A DNA stretch of 64,000 bases, from the NCBI GenBank assembly GCA_947259095.1, contig CAMYLA010000011.1, positions 154,840 to 218,839 on the forward strand, given 5' to 3'. The stretch is from an uncultured Acidimicrobiaceae bacterium. Lineage in GTDB: Bacteria > Actinomycetota > Acidimicrobiia > Acidimicrobiales > SZUA-35. This document shows, in pieces, positions 8,722 to 17,191 of the stretch; position 1 is the stretch's first letter; every line of letters begins with the position of its first letter. The position numbers and the translations under genes are program-made. The notes below the pieces were generated by a model. The model was not told the origin of the DNA and ran no database searches. It was given only the letters and a program-made list of their open reading frames with translations.

Positions 8722-9900
8722 TCAGTCGAGCCTGGTCGACGACAGCGGCTCCTGGTTCCGGTTCCGCCACGCCTCGCCCCAGGTGACCCGGCTCCCCGTC
8801 CGCAGCAACGAGTACCGGTAGATCCGCCCCGCCAGCTGCAACATCACGACGATGGACGAGGCCAGGATGGCCAGCGACAGCACGACCTGCCACGCCGGCA
8901 CGTCGGTCAGCGCGGTCCGGAACGGCAGCAACACCGGCGAGGTGAACGGGACGAACGACCCGATGGTGACGGCCAAATTGTCCGGCTCGGCGAAGCTGGC
9001 GGCGGCGATGAAGTACCCCACCAGCAGGGGCAACACCGCCGGGAGCTGGGCGGTCTGGGCATCCTCCTGCCGGGACACCATGGAGCCGACGGCAGCGAAG
9101 GCGGTGGCATAGAACCCGAACCCGAGCACGAAGGTGGCGAACAGCAGCGGGATGATGCCCCACACGTCGGCCGGGACGGCGATATCGCGGACCAGGGCCA
9201 GGCCGACCACCAGCCCGGTGGCGAAGATCAACATCTGACCGAGCGCCAGCAGGCCGAGACCGAGCACCTTGCCTGCCAGCAGCGTGGCCGGCCGGACGTG
9301 GGACAGCAGGACCTCGATCACCTTCGAGGACTTCTCCTCGGTGACACCCATCATCATGAACGCCCCCCAGACCTGGATCAGGATGAAGTTGGCGAAGCCG
9401 GCCGTTGCCGCCGCGGCGAGCCGAACCCCCGATTCGTCGCCCCCACCGTCGAGGCGGACCTCGTCGATCTCCATCGGCTCGAACAGGTTCGCAACGTCTT
9501 GGGTGTCCAGCCCGAGGCTCCGGGCCCGCTCGGTGAAGGCCAGCTGCTGGACCGTGGTGCGGACGTAGTCGTCGAGCGTCGTGTCCGGTGCGTCGGCCCA
9601 GGTCAGGGTTGAACCGTCGAAAGCCACGTCGATGGCGCCGGACTCGAGCTCGTCGGTGTCGTTGTCGACAACACGAACCGTCGGCGCCAGGTCGTCGTTG
9701 CCGGCCGACAGCGGTTCGACCAGGGCGACCGCCTGACCCTCCACCCCGATCGCCACCTCGCGGGGGCCGTCGTCGCCCCCCAGCAGCGACATGACCACCG
9801 CAACGGCCAGCACCGCCACGAACATCAGGGCGGTGACGATCTGAAAGCCTTTCGAGCGGCCCCGGACCGCCAGCTCCCGCCTGGCGATGATCCAGATCAT
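8722..9900 (-). CDS. ABC-2 type exporter permease
   Basis: A 392-residue membrane protein with the NatB/ABC-2 layout: one N-terminal helix (FQIVTALMFVAVLAVAVVM, residues ~21-40), a long extracytoplasmic domain of ~130 residues, then five or six helices from ~165 on. The cytoplasmic stretch MMGVTEEKSSKVIEVLLSHV near 183 is the conserved EEK-x-x-(K/R)-x-x-E-x-L-L coupling motif of sodium/antibiotic-type ABC-2 permeases. It overlaps the ATPase gene by 4 nt and pairs with it. Substrate unknown. Confidence 0.85.
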   Translation of the reverse strand: MIWIIARRELAVRGRSKGFQIVTALMFVAVLAVAVVMSLLGGDDGPREVAIGVEGQAVALVEPLSAGNDDLAPTVRVVDNDTDELESGAIDVAFDGSTLTWADAPDTTLDDYVRTTVQQLAFTERARSLGLDTQDVANLFEPMEIDEVRLDGGGDESGVRLAAAATAGFANFILIQVWGAFMMMGVTEEKSSKVIEVLLSHVRPATLLAGKVLGLGLLALGQMLIFATGLVVGLALVRDIAVPADVWGIIPLLFATFVLGFGFYATAFAAVGSMVSRQEDAQTAQLPAVLPLLVGYFIAAASFAEPDNLAVTIGSFVPFTSPVLLPFRTALTDVPAWQVVLSLAILASSIVVMLQLAGRIYRYSLLRTGSRVTWGEAWRNRNQEPLSSTRLD

Positions 9901-10904
9901 GACCGGCCCCCGCCTTCATCGATGGTGTCCGGCCGGTGGCGGTCCTCAACGTCACCTGACGGGCCGACCAGTTCGTTGAACACCTCATCGAGTCCCGGCG
10001 GTTCGACGGAGATCTCGCTGATCGGGCCGGCGCTCAGGGCAGCGCCCACATTGGCGGCCACGTCTGCGCCGTGTTGCAGCTCCACCAACGCACTGGATCC
10101 GTCGAACGACACCACCCGGCCCTCCTCCGGTTGCCACCGCCCCACCGGCTCCAACCACCGGACCCGGAGCCGTCGGGTGGGCGAGGCGGACCGGAGGTCA
10201 CCGATCGCTCCCGCCGCCACTCGCCGTCCGTCGGCGATGATGACCACCTGCTCGCACAGGTCTTCGACCATGTCGAGCTGATGGGACGAGAACAGGACGC
10301 TGGCGCCGACGGCCGCCCGCTCGGCGATGATGGCCTGCATGGTCTCGGCCGCCACCGGGTCGAGGCCGGCGAACGGCTCGTCGAGGATCAGCAGCTCGGG
10401 GTCGTGGACCAAAGACACCGCCAACTGGACCCGCTGCTGGTTGCCGCCCGACAGCTCCTGGACCAGCGAATCGGCCCGATCGGCCAGTTCGAGTCGATCG
10501 AGCCAGTGATCGGCCCGGCGGCCGGCGTCGTCGCGCTCGAGACCGGCAAGGCGCCCGAAGTAGATCACCTGTTCCCGGACCTTCATCCTGGCGTACAGGC
10601 CTCGCTCCTGGGGCATGTAACCGATCCTGGTCCGGATCGAATCGTCCATCGGCGAGCCGTCCCAGGTGATGGAGCCACCGTCGAGGGCAACCATGCCGAG
10701 GACGGCCCGCATGGTGGTGGTTTTGCCGGAACCGTTCGGTCCGAGGAAGCCGATCAGCGATCCCCTCGGCACATCGATACTGAGCCGGTCGACGGCCTGG
10801 ACCGCCCCGTAGCGCTTCGAGATCTCGACGATCCTCAGCCCTCCACGATGCTCCTCGCCCCCGCCGTGCTCGGTGTCGCCGCGTTCCGCATCGCCATGCC
10901 CCAT
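9897..10904 (-). CDS. ABC exporter ATP-binding protein
   Basis: A 335-residue ATPase. Walker A is GPNGSGKTTT near residue 55, the Q-loop YMPQERGL follows near 95, the signature is ELSGGNQQRVQLA near 150, and Walker B LLILDEPFAGLDP is near 173. The switch histidine lies in FSSHQLDMVEDL. A C-terminal ~80-residue extension, ending in EPPGLDEVFNELVG, resembles NatA-type regulators. The first ~25 residues are low-complexity (GHGDAERGDTEHGGGEEH), so a later start is possible. Its stop overlaps the permease start by 4 nt, so this is a two-gene export operon. Confidence 0.87.
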   Translation of the reverse strand: MGHGDAERGDTEHGGGEEHRGGLRIVEISKRYGAVQAVDRLSIDVPRGSLIGFLGPNGSGKTTTMRAVLGMVALDGGSITWDGSPMDDSIRTRIGYMPQERGLYARMKVREQVIYFGRLAGLERDDAGRRADHWLDRLELADRADSLVQELSGGNQQRVQLAVSLVHDPELLILDEPFAGLDPVAAETMQAIIAERAAVGASVLFSSHQLDMVEDLCEQVVIIADGRRVAAGAIGDLRSASPTRRLRVRWLEPVGRWQPEEGRVVSFDGSSALVELQHGADVAANVGAALSAGPISEISVEPPGLDEVFNELVGPSGDVEDRHRPDTIDEGGGRS

Positions 10905-10978
10905 GTCGGCAGGCTAGCCATCCATGCCCGTTCCGGTTGCGTCCGGCCCGGCTCTGCCAACCGGCCGGGGTCGAGCGC

Positions 10979-12280
10979 TCAGCTCGGTCGATCCTCGATC
11001 GGCAACGCCGCTCGCAGGGCCCGGAGGTGGCGACGTTCCACCTCGTTGGCCGCCAGGTCGAGGGCCCGGTCATAGGCCGCAGCGGCCTCGCCAACCGCCC
11101 CCAGTCGCCCGAGGAGCTCGGCTCTGGTGGCGTGGTAGAGGTGGTAGCGGTCGAGGTCGGCCTGGAACTGCTCGAGGGCGGCCAAACCCGACGCCGGCCC
11201 CTCCAGTTCGGCAACGGCGATGCTGCGGTTGAGGCCGACCATGGCGTTCGGTTGCAGCTGATGGAGGTGGTCGTAGAGCGTCACGATCTGACCCCAGTCG
11301 GTGTCGGCGGCAGTGGCTGCGTCGGCGTGGACCGCGGCGATGGCCGCCTGCAGCTGGTACGGCCCGGGGTTGTTCCGTTGCAGGCAGGCGCGGACCAGGC
11401 GGTGGCCCTCCTCGATGGCGGTTTGGTTCCACTGCGAGCGGTCCTGGTCGGCGAGCCGGACCAGCCGACCTTGGGCGTCGATCCTGGCCGCCCGCCTGGC
11501 CTCTGTCAGCAACAGCAACGCCAGCAACCCGATCGGCTCTTCCTCATCGGGAAGCAGCCGGCAGACCAGCGTGGCCAGCCGCACCGCCTCGGCCGACAGC
11601 TCCACTCTGGTCAGGCGGTCGCCCTCGCTCGCGGTGTGACCCTCGGTGAACACCAGATAGATCGTTGCCAGCACCGGCTGCAACCGGGTGGTCAGCCGGG
11701 AGGCCTCCGGTATGCGGTAGCTGATGTTGTTGTCCCGGATCTTGCGCTTGGCCCTGACCAACCGCTGAGCCAGGGTCGCCTCCGGCACCAGGAAGGCCCG
11801 GGCGATCTCCGATGTCTGCAGGCCGGCCAGCAGCCGCAGGGTCAGCGCCACCTGGGCGTCGGGGGCCAACGCCGGGTGGCAGCAGAGGAACATCAGCCGC
11901 AACTGATCGTCTGCCACCACGTCGAGATCGCCGAGGTCGGGGCTCACCACCGGTTCGTCCCCCTGCTCGATCAGGCGCAGGCGGTGGGAGGCCAGCTGCC
12001 GTTCGGCTCGCTTCGATTCCCGCCGGAGGTGGTCGATGGCCCGGTTCCGGGCCGTGGTGGTGATCCAACCGCCGGGGTTGGGGGGTATGCCCTGTTCGGA
12101 CCATCGCCTGGCCGCCACCGCAAAGGCTTCGGCCACACTGTCCTCGGCCAGGTCGATGTCTCCCAGCACTCGAATGAGGGTGGCGGTGCAGCGGCCGACC
12201 TCCCGCCGATAGATCCGGTCGAAACCAGCCGGGTCGAACGCCGAGCCCCTGACCGGGCCACCGTCCGGCCGTTCGCTCAA
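10979..12280 (-). CDS. ECF-type RNA polymerase sigma factor with C-terminal helical extension
   Basis: A 433-residue sigma-70 family protein. Region 2 spans about residues 15-85 (LGDIDLAEDSVAEAFAVA, GGWITTTARNRAIDHLRR) and region 4 about 125-185 (LLAGLQTSEIARAFLVPEATLAQRLVRAKRKIRD, split here by the long helix). The remaining ~230 residues form a TPR-like extension typical of the YCII-linked ECF group (DUF6596). The likely start is TTG 12280, which overlaps the YCII stop as TTGA; no ATG lies nearby. Coupling of a YCII protein and this sigma group is widespread in actinobacteria; the YCII protein is thought to act as partner or regulator, but the signal is unknown. No anti-sigma factor is adjacent. 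Confidence 0.87.
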   Translation of the reverse strand: MSERPDGGPVRGSAFDPAGFDRIYRREVGRCTATLIRVLGDIDLAEDSVAEAFAVAARRWSEQGIPPNPGGWITTTARNRAIDHLRRESKRAERQLASHRLRLIEQGDEPVVSPDLGDLDVVADDQLRLMFLCCHPALAPDAQVALTLRLLAGLQTSEIARAFLVPEATLAQRLVRAKRKIRDNNISYRIPEASRLTTRLQPVLATIYLVFTEGHTASEGDRLTRVELSAEAVRLATLVCRLLPDEEEPIGLLALLLLTEARRAARIDAQGRLVRLADQDRSQWNQTAIEEGHRLVRACLQRNNPGPYQLQAAIAAVHADAATAADTDWGQIVTLYDHLHQLQPNAMVGLNRSIAVAELEGPASGLAALEQFQADLDRYHLYHATRAELLGRLGAVGEAAAAYDRALDLAANEVERRHLRALRAALPIEDRPS

Positions 12281-12624
12281 AGCTGGCGGACCGGCCGGAC
12301 CTCCACCGGCCACATACAGGCCTCCGAACCCCTGCGGGCCCACTCCAGGGCCTCGTCGAGGTCGGCCGCTTCGATGATGGTGAAGCCCCCGATCTGCTCC
12401 TTGGCCTCCGCATACGGCCCGTCGGTCATCGAAACGGCCCCGTCGGCGGCGCGAACCACGGTGGCCGAAGACGGATCGGTCAGGGTGGCGAAGAACACCC
12501 ACGCCCCGGCCTCCCGCAGCTCGGCCTGATGGGCGCCGACCCGGGCCATGATCGTCTCCACCATCTCCGCAGACGGGGCCTGCGCACCTTCCTCCTGGAA
12601 GACCGACAACATGTAGTGGGGCAT
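12277..12624 (-). CDS. YCII-related protein linked to the ECF sigma factor
   Basis: A 115-residue dimeric ferredoxin-like barrel protein. It opens PHYMLSVFQEEG and carries the family signature TDGPYAEAKEQIGGFTIIEA near residue 70-90, followed by a helix (DLDEALEWARR) and WPVEVRP. The conserved His-Asp pair of enzymatic YCII members is not obvious. It overlaps the downstream sigma factor by 4 nt, so both are made together. ATG 12624 follows GGAAAGGACGGAG, a good ribosome site. Confidence 0.87.
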   Translation of the reverse strand: MPHYMLSVFQEEGAQAPSAEMVETIMARVGAHQAELREAGAWVFFATLTDPSSATVVRAADGAVSMTDGPYAEAKEQIGGFTIIEAADLDEALEWARRGSEACMWPVEVRPVRQL

Positions 12625-12831
12625 CTCCGTCCTTTCCTACCGCAACGAAACGGTCGGCAACCGCCGGGGGGCCGGCCGAATGGGGCGCCGGGACGCACCG
12701 GCACCCTCTCGATACTGCCACAACGAACGGCTCGACCCGATCGACGGCGGCACCGGGGCCGCGTCACCGATCGACGACGACACCGGCGGACCGGTCCGCG
12801 GCCGCCTTTTCGGCCGACACCATCAGCTGAG

Positions 12832-12837
12832 TAGGCT
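12832..12837 (+). promoter_or_regulatory. -10 box TAGGCT for the cysteine dioxygenase-like gene
   Basis: TAGGCT ends 6 nt before ATG 12844 without a Shine-Dalgarno between, the same spacing and hexamer as at 394-399. Predicts leaderless transcription of the dioxygenase/rhodanese operon. The 219-bp gap upstream (12625-12843) otherwise shows only a 14-bp GC palindrome near 12787 and no gene. Confidence 0.42.
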
Positions 12838-12843
12838 CGGGGC

Positions 12844-13440
12844 ATGGAACAACGTACCGATGCAGTGACCACCACCATGGACGACATCCGTCGCATCGAA
12901 GCCGAACATCTCGATGATGACGGGATCGTCACCCGGCCGGGGGTTGAGGCGATCCGGGACCGGCTGCTGGCCTTGGCGGCACAGCGTGACCTCTTCCCCA
13001 TCGGTGACTTCGTCCCGCCGGGCGACGAAGACGAGCGGACGAGTTACCTCTACCGGCTGGCCCAGGATCCGGACGACCGCTTCGCCCTCTATGCCCAGTC
13101 GAGTCGGGGCTCGGTATCGACCCCGGTCCACAACCACACCACCTGGGCGGTGGTGGTCGGCTTCGAGGGCCGGGAACTCAATCGTTTCTTCGACCGATCC
13201 CCCGACGGGGTGACCAAGACCCACGAACACATGGTCGAGGCCGGCACCGGGGTGGCCATGCGGCCAGACGATCTGCACTCGATCCACATCGACGGTCGCG
13301 CGCTCAACTTCCACTGCTACGGGTTGGCACTGGAACGGCTCGACGAGCGGGAGTATTACAATCCGGTCTCGCGGACCTGGAAGATCTTCTCCAACGTGAG
13401 CGGGATCCGCGAAGCTCGGCTGGGGCTGCAATCGTGCTGA
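12844..13440 (+). CDS. Cysteine dioxygenase-like thiol dioxygenase (cupin)
   Basis: A 198-residue cupin. The metal-binding motif is VHNHTTWAVVVGFEGRE near residue 97 (two histidines plus the Gly/Glu strand) and the second cupin motif contains the third histidine in DDLHSIHI near 142. This resembles bacterial cysteine or 3-mercaptopropionate dioxygenases, which use Fe(II) to oxidise a thiol to a sulfinate. It lacks an obvious Cys-Tyr crosslink cysteine, pointing to the mercaptopropionate-type branch. Its stop overlaps the rhodanese start by 7 nt, so both act on sulfur metabolism together. Confidence 0.8.
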   Translation: MEQRTDAVTTTMDDIRRIEAEHLDDDGIVTRPGVEAIRDRLLALAAQRDLFPIGDFVPPGDEDERTSYLYRLAQDPDDRFALYAQSSRGSVSTPVHNHTTWAVVVGFEGRELNRFFDRSPDGVTKTHEHMVEAGTGVAMRPDDLHSIHIDGRALNFHCYGLALERLDEREYYNPVSRTWKIFSNVSGIREARLGLQSC

Positions 13441-15128
13441 ACGAGCAGTCGACGGACCCGGCGCCGATGATCTCGGCCGAAACGCTGGCCGGTTGGTTGC
13501 TCGACGGCGACGAACTGGCGCTGCTGGACGCCAGGGAGCAGGGCGTCTACTTCGATTCCCACCTGTTCCATGCGGCCTGCGTCCCGCTGTCACAGTTGGA
13601 GCTGCTGCTCGACCACCTGGTCCCCCGCCATACCACCAGGGTGGTGTGGTGCGACGACGGCGCCGCCGACCTCGCGGCCAGGGCCGCCGGCCGGGCCGCC
13701 GAGATGGGCTGGTCGAACTGCTCGGTCCTCGACGGTGGCACCGCGGCATGGGCTGCCATGGGCGGTGAGCTCTATGCCGGGGTCAACGTGCCGTCCAAGG
13801 CGTTCGGGGAGTTCGTCGAACACACCTACGACACACCCCGGATTCCTGCGGCCGAACTGAAGGAGCTGCTGGATCGGGAGGAGAACCTGGTGGTGCTCGA
13901 CTCCCGACCTCTCGGGGAGTTCCGCAACATGAGCATCCCCACCGGCACCGATTGTCCCGGCGCGGAGCTCGTCCACCGGGTCAAGGAGATGGCACCGGAC
14001 CCCGAGACGCTGGTGGTCGTGAACTGCGCCGGGCGAACCCGCAGCATCATCGGGGCCCAGTCGCTCATCAACGCCGGGCTCGAGAACCGGGTGGTGGCGC
14101 TGGAGAACGGCACCATGGGCTGGGAGCTTGCCGGTTTCGAGGTGGCCCGGGGCTGCGACGTCCACGCCCCCGAACCCGGGCCGGACACCCGGGCCTGGTC
14201 GACGAGGGCCGCGGCTGCGGTCGGGCGGCGGTTCGGCGTCAGGGAGGCGCCGATCGAAGCGATTCGATCCTGGCAGGAGGACCCGACCAGAACCACCTAC
14301 GTGCTCGACGTGCGGACCGCGGACGAGTTCGAGGCCGGGCACCTGCCGGGCAGCATCAACGCCGCCGGTGGGCAGCTGGTTCAGGCCACAGACGAGTATG
14401 TGGCGACCCGCAACGCCAGGCTGGTGCTGGTCGACGACAACGGCGTGCGGGCCACCATGACCGCATCCTGGCTCCGCCAACTCGGCTGGTCCGATGTCCA
14501 CGTCCTGGCCGGCGGCCTGTTGGATCTTCCCCTCGCCGGTGAAGCCGAGCCCCGCCCATCGTTCGGCCCGGTCCCGACGATCAAGGTGTCGGAACTGGCC
14601 GAGCGCCTGGCCGCCGGGACCGACCGCGACGGCGCCAGCGACAGCCACGGCGCCAGCGACAGCGGCCGCACCGATCCGGCGACATTGGCCGTGCTCGATC
14701 TCGGGAGCAGCCTGAAGTACCGGAAACGGGGCCACATCCCCGGCTCCTGGTGGGGCGTCCGCAGCAGGTTGGATGAGGCCCGAGCGGCCATCGGTCCGGT
14801 GTCCACCCTGGTGCTGACCTCCACCGACGGGCAGCTGGCCAAACTGGCCGTGGGCGATGCCGCCGAGTGGTGGCCGGAGGCCGAAGTGCTGGCCCTGGCC
14901 GGCGGCAACAAGGGCTGGCGCCATGCCGACCACGACATGGAACCGGGCTTCACCCGGCCGACCACCGATGCCAACGACGTGTGGTACAAACCCTACGACC
15001 ACGACGAGGGTGCCGAGGTGGCCGAGCAACACATGCAGGACTATCTGACCTGGGAGATCGCCCTGGTCGAGCAGTTGGAGCGGGACCCGACGGTGTCTTT
15101 CCCCCGTTTCACCGACGAGTCGACCTGA
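13434..15128 (+). CDS. Four-domain rhodanese-like sulfurtransferase
   Basis: A 564-residue protein built of four rhodanese domains (about 10-125, 135-235, 265-365 and 375-545). Only domain 2 has a full active-site loop, CAGRTRS near residue 200, the persulfide-forming cysteine plus arginines. Domain 1 has a short WCDDG loop, and domains 3 and 4 have VDDNGVRA and TSTDGQLA, lacking the cysteine, so these are probably structural. An in-frame 18-bp repeat encodes GASDSHGASDSG near 400. GTG 13434 lies inside the dioxygenase 3' end. Co-translation with a thiol dioxygenase suggests handling of sulfite or persulfide released in cysteine or mercaptopropionate breakdown. Confidence 0.85.
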   Translation: MLNEQSTDPAPMISAETLAGWLLDGDELALLDAREQGVYFDSHLFHAACVPLSQLELLLDHLVPRHTTRVVWCDDGAADLAARAAGRAAEMGWSNCSVLDGGTAAWAAMGGELYAGVNVPSKAFGEFVEHTYDTPRIPAAELKELLDREENLVVLDSRPLGEFRNMSIPTGTDCPGAELVHRVKEMAPDPETLVVVNCAGRTRSIIGAQSLINAGLENRVVALENGTMGWELAGFEVARGCDVHAPEPGPDTRAWSTRAAAAVGRRFGVREAPIEAIRSWQEDPTRTTYVLDVRTADEFEAGHLPGSINAAGGQLVQATDEYVATRNARLVLVDDNGVRATMTASWLRQLGWSDVHVLAGGLLDLPLAGEAEPRPSFGPVPTIKVSELAERLAAGTDRDGASDSHGASDSGRTDPATLAVLDLGSSLKYRKRGHIPGSWWGVRSRLDEARAAIGPVSTLVLTSTDGQLAKLAVGDAAEWWPEAEVLALAGGNKGWRHADHDMEPGFTRPTTDANDVWYKPYDHDEGAEVAEQHMQDYLTWEIALVEQLERDPTVSFPRFTDEST

Positions 15129-15171
15129 TCGGCCCAGCCGACCGGCGGGGCGATGCCGACGCCCAGCGGGC

Positions 15172-15948
15172 TCAGCCGGTGGAGCCGGCCATCGACCGTC
15201 GCACGATGTCGTAGTGGTCGGGCCCGACCTCCACCAGCCCGGCCAGCGATGCGGCGGCCAGCTCACCGGCCACCGCCGGGGTCTTCGCCGCCGACAGCAG
15301 CAGCCGGCGGACCCTGGCAAGATCCTCGGCCGGCAGGGTCGAGCGGGCGACCAGCGGTTGCACCGGCCACGGTCCAAGCCGGTCGACCACCACCAGCCCG
15401 GCCACGCCGGGGTCGATGCGGCTCCTCCCGGTTCGCACCACCGAGTCGACAACCGCAGCGTCGAGTTCGCCGGCCACCACGAGGTCGAGCGAGGTGTGAT
15501 GGGCGCCGGTGAACACCAACTCGGCGAAGCTGTCGGGATCGAGCCCACGATCCTGAAGGGCGAATCGCAGGGCGTGGTGCCCGCTCAGACTCACCGGGTC
15601 GTTGCAGCCGATGCGTCGACCTGCGAGATCGGACAGCCCGGTCACCGCGGCGTCGGCCCTGGTGACCAGGTCGCCGTAGTACACCGGCCTGCCACCGACA
15701 TCGGGGTCATCCGGTACCCAGGCCACACCGGCCAGGCCGATGCTCGGCGCCGGCCCTCGGGTGGCGAGATCGACGTACGACGTCGAGCAGATCCAGCCAA
15801 GGTCGGCCGAGCCGTCTGCGAAGGGATCGACCCCGGGGGCCGGACCGGAGAGCTCCTGCTCGAACTCGACATCGGCGCCGATGACGGCGCCGAGCGTCTC
15901 GAACAGTGAGGCCGGGAAGCCCGGCGTCATATACGACAGCAACCGCAT
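15172..15948 (-). CDS. PhnD-like substrate-binding-fold protein without signal peptide
   Basis: A 258-residue periplasmic-binding-protein fold of the PhnD/SsuA type: opening strand MRLLSYMTPGFP, hinge segments DLGWICSTSYVDL near 50 and GRRIGCNDPVSLSGHHAL near 110, then ELVFTGAHHTSLDLVVAGELDAAVVDS near 143. In this family a lysine- or serine-rich loop holds phosphonate or an analogous anion. No N-terminal signal or lipobox is present and the start is supported by a TAGCGT -10 box 6 nt upstream of ATG 15948, so the protein is predicted cytoplasmic. No permease or ATPase is adjacent. It may be an enzyme or sensor using this fold. Confidence 0.65.
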   Translation of the reverse strand: MRLLSYMTPGFPASLFETLGAVIGADVEFEQELSGPAPGVDPFADGSADLGWICSTSYVDLATRGPAPSIGLAGVAWVPDDPDVGGRPVYYGDLVTRADAAVTGLSDLAGRRIGCNDPVSLSGHHALRFALQDRGLDPDSFAELVFTGAHHTSLDLVVAGELDAAVVDSVVRTGRSRIDPGVAGLVVVDRLGPWPVQPLVARSTLPAEDLARVRRLLLSAAKTPAVAGELAAASLAGLVEVGPDHYDIVRRSMAGSTG

Positions 15949-15954
15949 TCGGCA

Positions 15955-15960
15955 ACGCTA
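15955..15960 (-). promoter_or_regulatory. -10 box TAGCGT for the PhnD-like gene
   Basis: TAGCGT on the minus strand ends 6 nt before ATG 15948; no ribosome site is visible. This supports the short start and hence the lack of a signal peptide. Confidence 0.4.
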
Positions 15961-16074
15961 CCCCGGATCTGAACCGCACGGGCCCGTCCGGGAACGGAAG
16001 GGTCAGGCGGCAAGGGTGGCGGGACTGTCCCTATGCTCGGGTGTGCCAACGATGAGCGAGCAGAGGGCCGAGTC

Positions 16075-17181
16075 ATGCACAAGCTGAATCCACCGTTCCG
16101 GGCCGACCACGTCGGCAGCCTGTTGCGGCCGCCGGAAATCCACCGGGCCAGGGTCGAGCGGGCCAACGGCACGATCACCCCCGACGAACTACGAACCATC
16201 GAAGATCGGGCCATCGCCTCCGCAGTGGCCGAGCTGGAGGCAACCGGCATGCAGGTGGCGACCGACGGTGAGTTCCGCAGGGGCTGGTTCCACCTCGACT
16301 TCCTGGAGCAGCTCGATGGGGTTGCGGTCACCGGCAACATCGCCGCCAGTTCCGACGCCGCCGACACCGTACACATGACGCCGCCGAAACTGAGCGTGGT
16401 CGGCCCGCTGCGCCACAGCCACGACATCCAGGTCGACGACTACCGCTATCTGGCATCGGTGGCCACCGTCACCCCCAAGGTGTCGATTCCGTCGCCGACG
16501 ATGGTCCATTTCCGGGGCGGCAGGGCCGGCATCGACCTCGACGCCTACCCCGATCTCGAACAGTTCTTCGATGACCTGGCGGCCTGCTACCGGGCCGAGA
16601 TCGACGCCCTCTACCAAGCCGGGTGTCGCTACATCCAGCTCGACGACACCAACCTGGCCTACCTCTGCGACCCGGTCATGCGCCAGGGTGCGCTCGACAG
16701 AGGCGACGACCCGAACGAGCTGCCGAAGTCCTACGCCGAGCTGATCAACAACTCGATCGCCGGACGACCGGACGACCTCACGGTTGCGGTGCATCTCTGC
16801 CGGGGCAACTATCGCAGCACCTGGTTCGCCGAGGGTGGCTATGAGCCGGTGGCCGACGTGCTGTTCAACGATCTCGACGTCGACGCGTTCTTCCTGGAAT
16901 ACGACGACGAGCGGTCAGGCGATTTCGCGCCGCTCCGCCACGTCCCGGCCGACAAGACCGTGGTACTGGGGTTGGTGACCAGCAAGCGCCCGGAGCTCGA
17001 GCCTTACGACGAGGTTGCGGCCAGGGTGGCCGAGGCTGCGGCCCATGTCGACCAGGATCAGCTCTGCCTCAGCCCCCAGTGCGGGTTCGCCAGCACCATG
17101 GAGGGCAACGATCTGAGCCCCCAACAGCAGTGGGCAAAGCTCCGGCACGTGGTGGAGCTGGCCGAGAGCATCTGGGCGTGA
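16075..17181 (+). CDS. Cobalamin-independent methionine synthase (MetE) C-terminal-like protein
   Basis: A 368-residue TIM barrel of the MetE C-terminal/YxjG family. Motifs: RADHVGSLLRP near residue 8, TDGEFRRGWFHLDF near 65, YIQLDDTNLAYLCD near 185, VAVHLCRGNYRST near 240 (zinc-ligand His and Cys in HLCRGN) and LSPQCGFAST near 338 (second zinc-ligand Cys). The short size and lack of the N-terminal MetE domain indicate a methyltransferase that takes a substrate other than polyglutamyl folate, as in YxjG/YxjH. ATG 16075 follows CAGAGGG; the frame upstream to 16033 is not needed. Confidence 0.85.
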   Translation: MHKLNPPFRADHVGSLLRPPEIHRARVERANGTITPDELRTIEDRAIASAVAELEATGMQVATDGEFRRGWFHLDFLEQLDGVAVTGNIAASSDAADTVHMTPPKLSVVGPLRHSHDIQVDDYRYLASVATVTPKVSIPSPTMVHFRGGRAGIDLDAYPDLEQFFDDLAACYRAEIDALYQAGCRYIQLDDTNLAYLCDPVMRQGALDRGDDPNELPKSYAELINNSIAGRPDDLTVAVHLCRGNYRSTWFAEGGYEPVADVLFNDLDVDAFFLEYDDERSGDFAPLRHVPADKTVVLGLVTSKRPELEPYDEVAARVAEAAAHVDQDQLCLSPQCGFASTMEGNDLSPQQQWAKLRHVVELAESIWA

Positions 17182-17191
17182 GCCGATCCGG

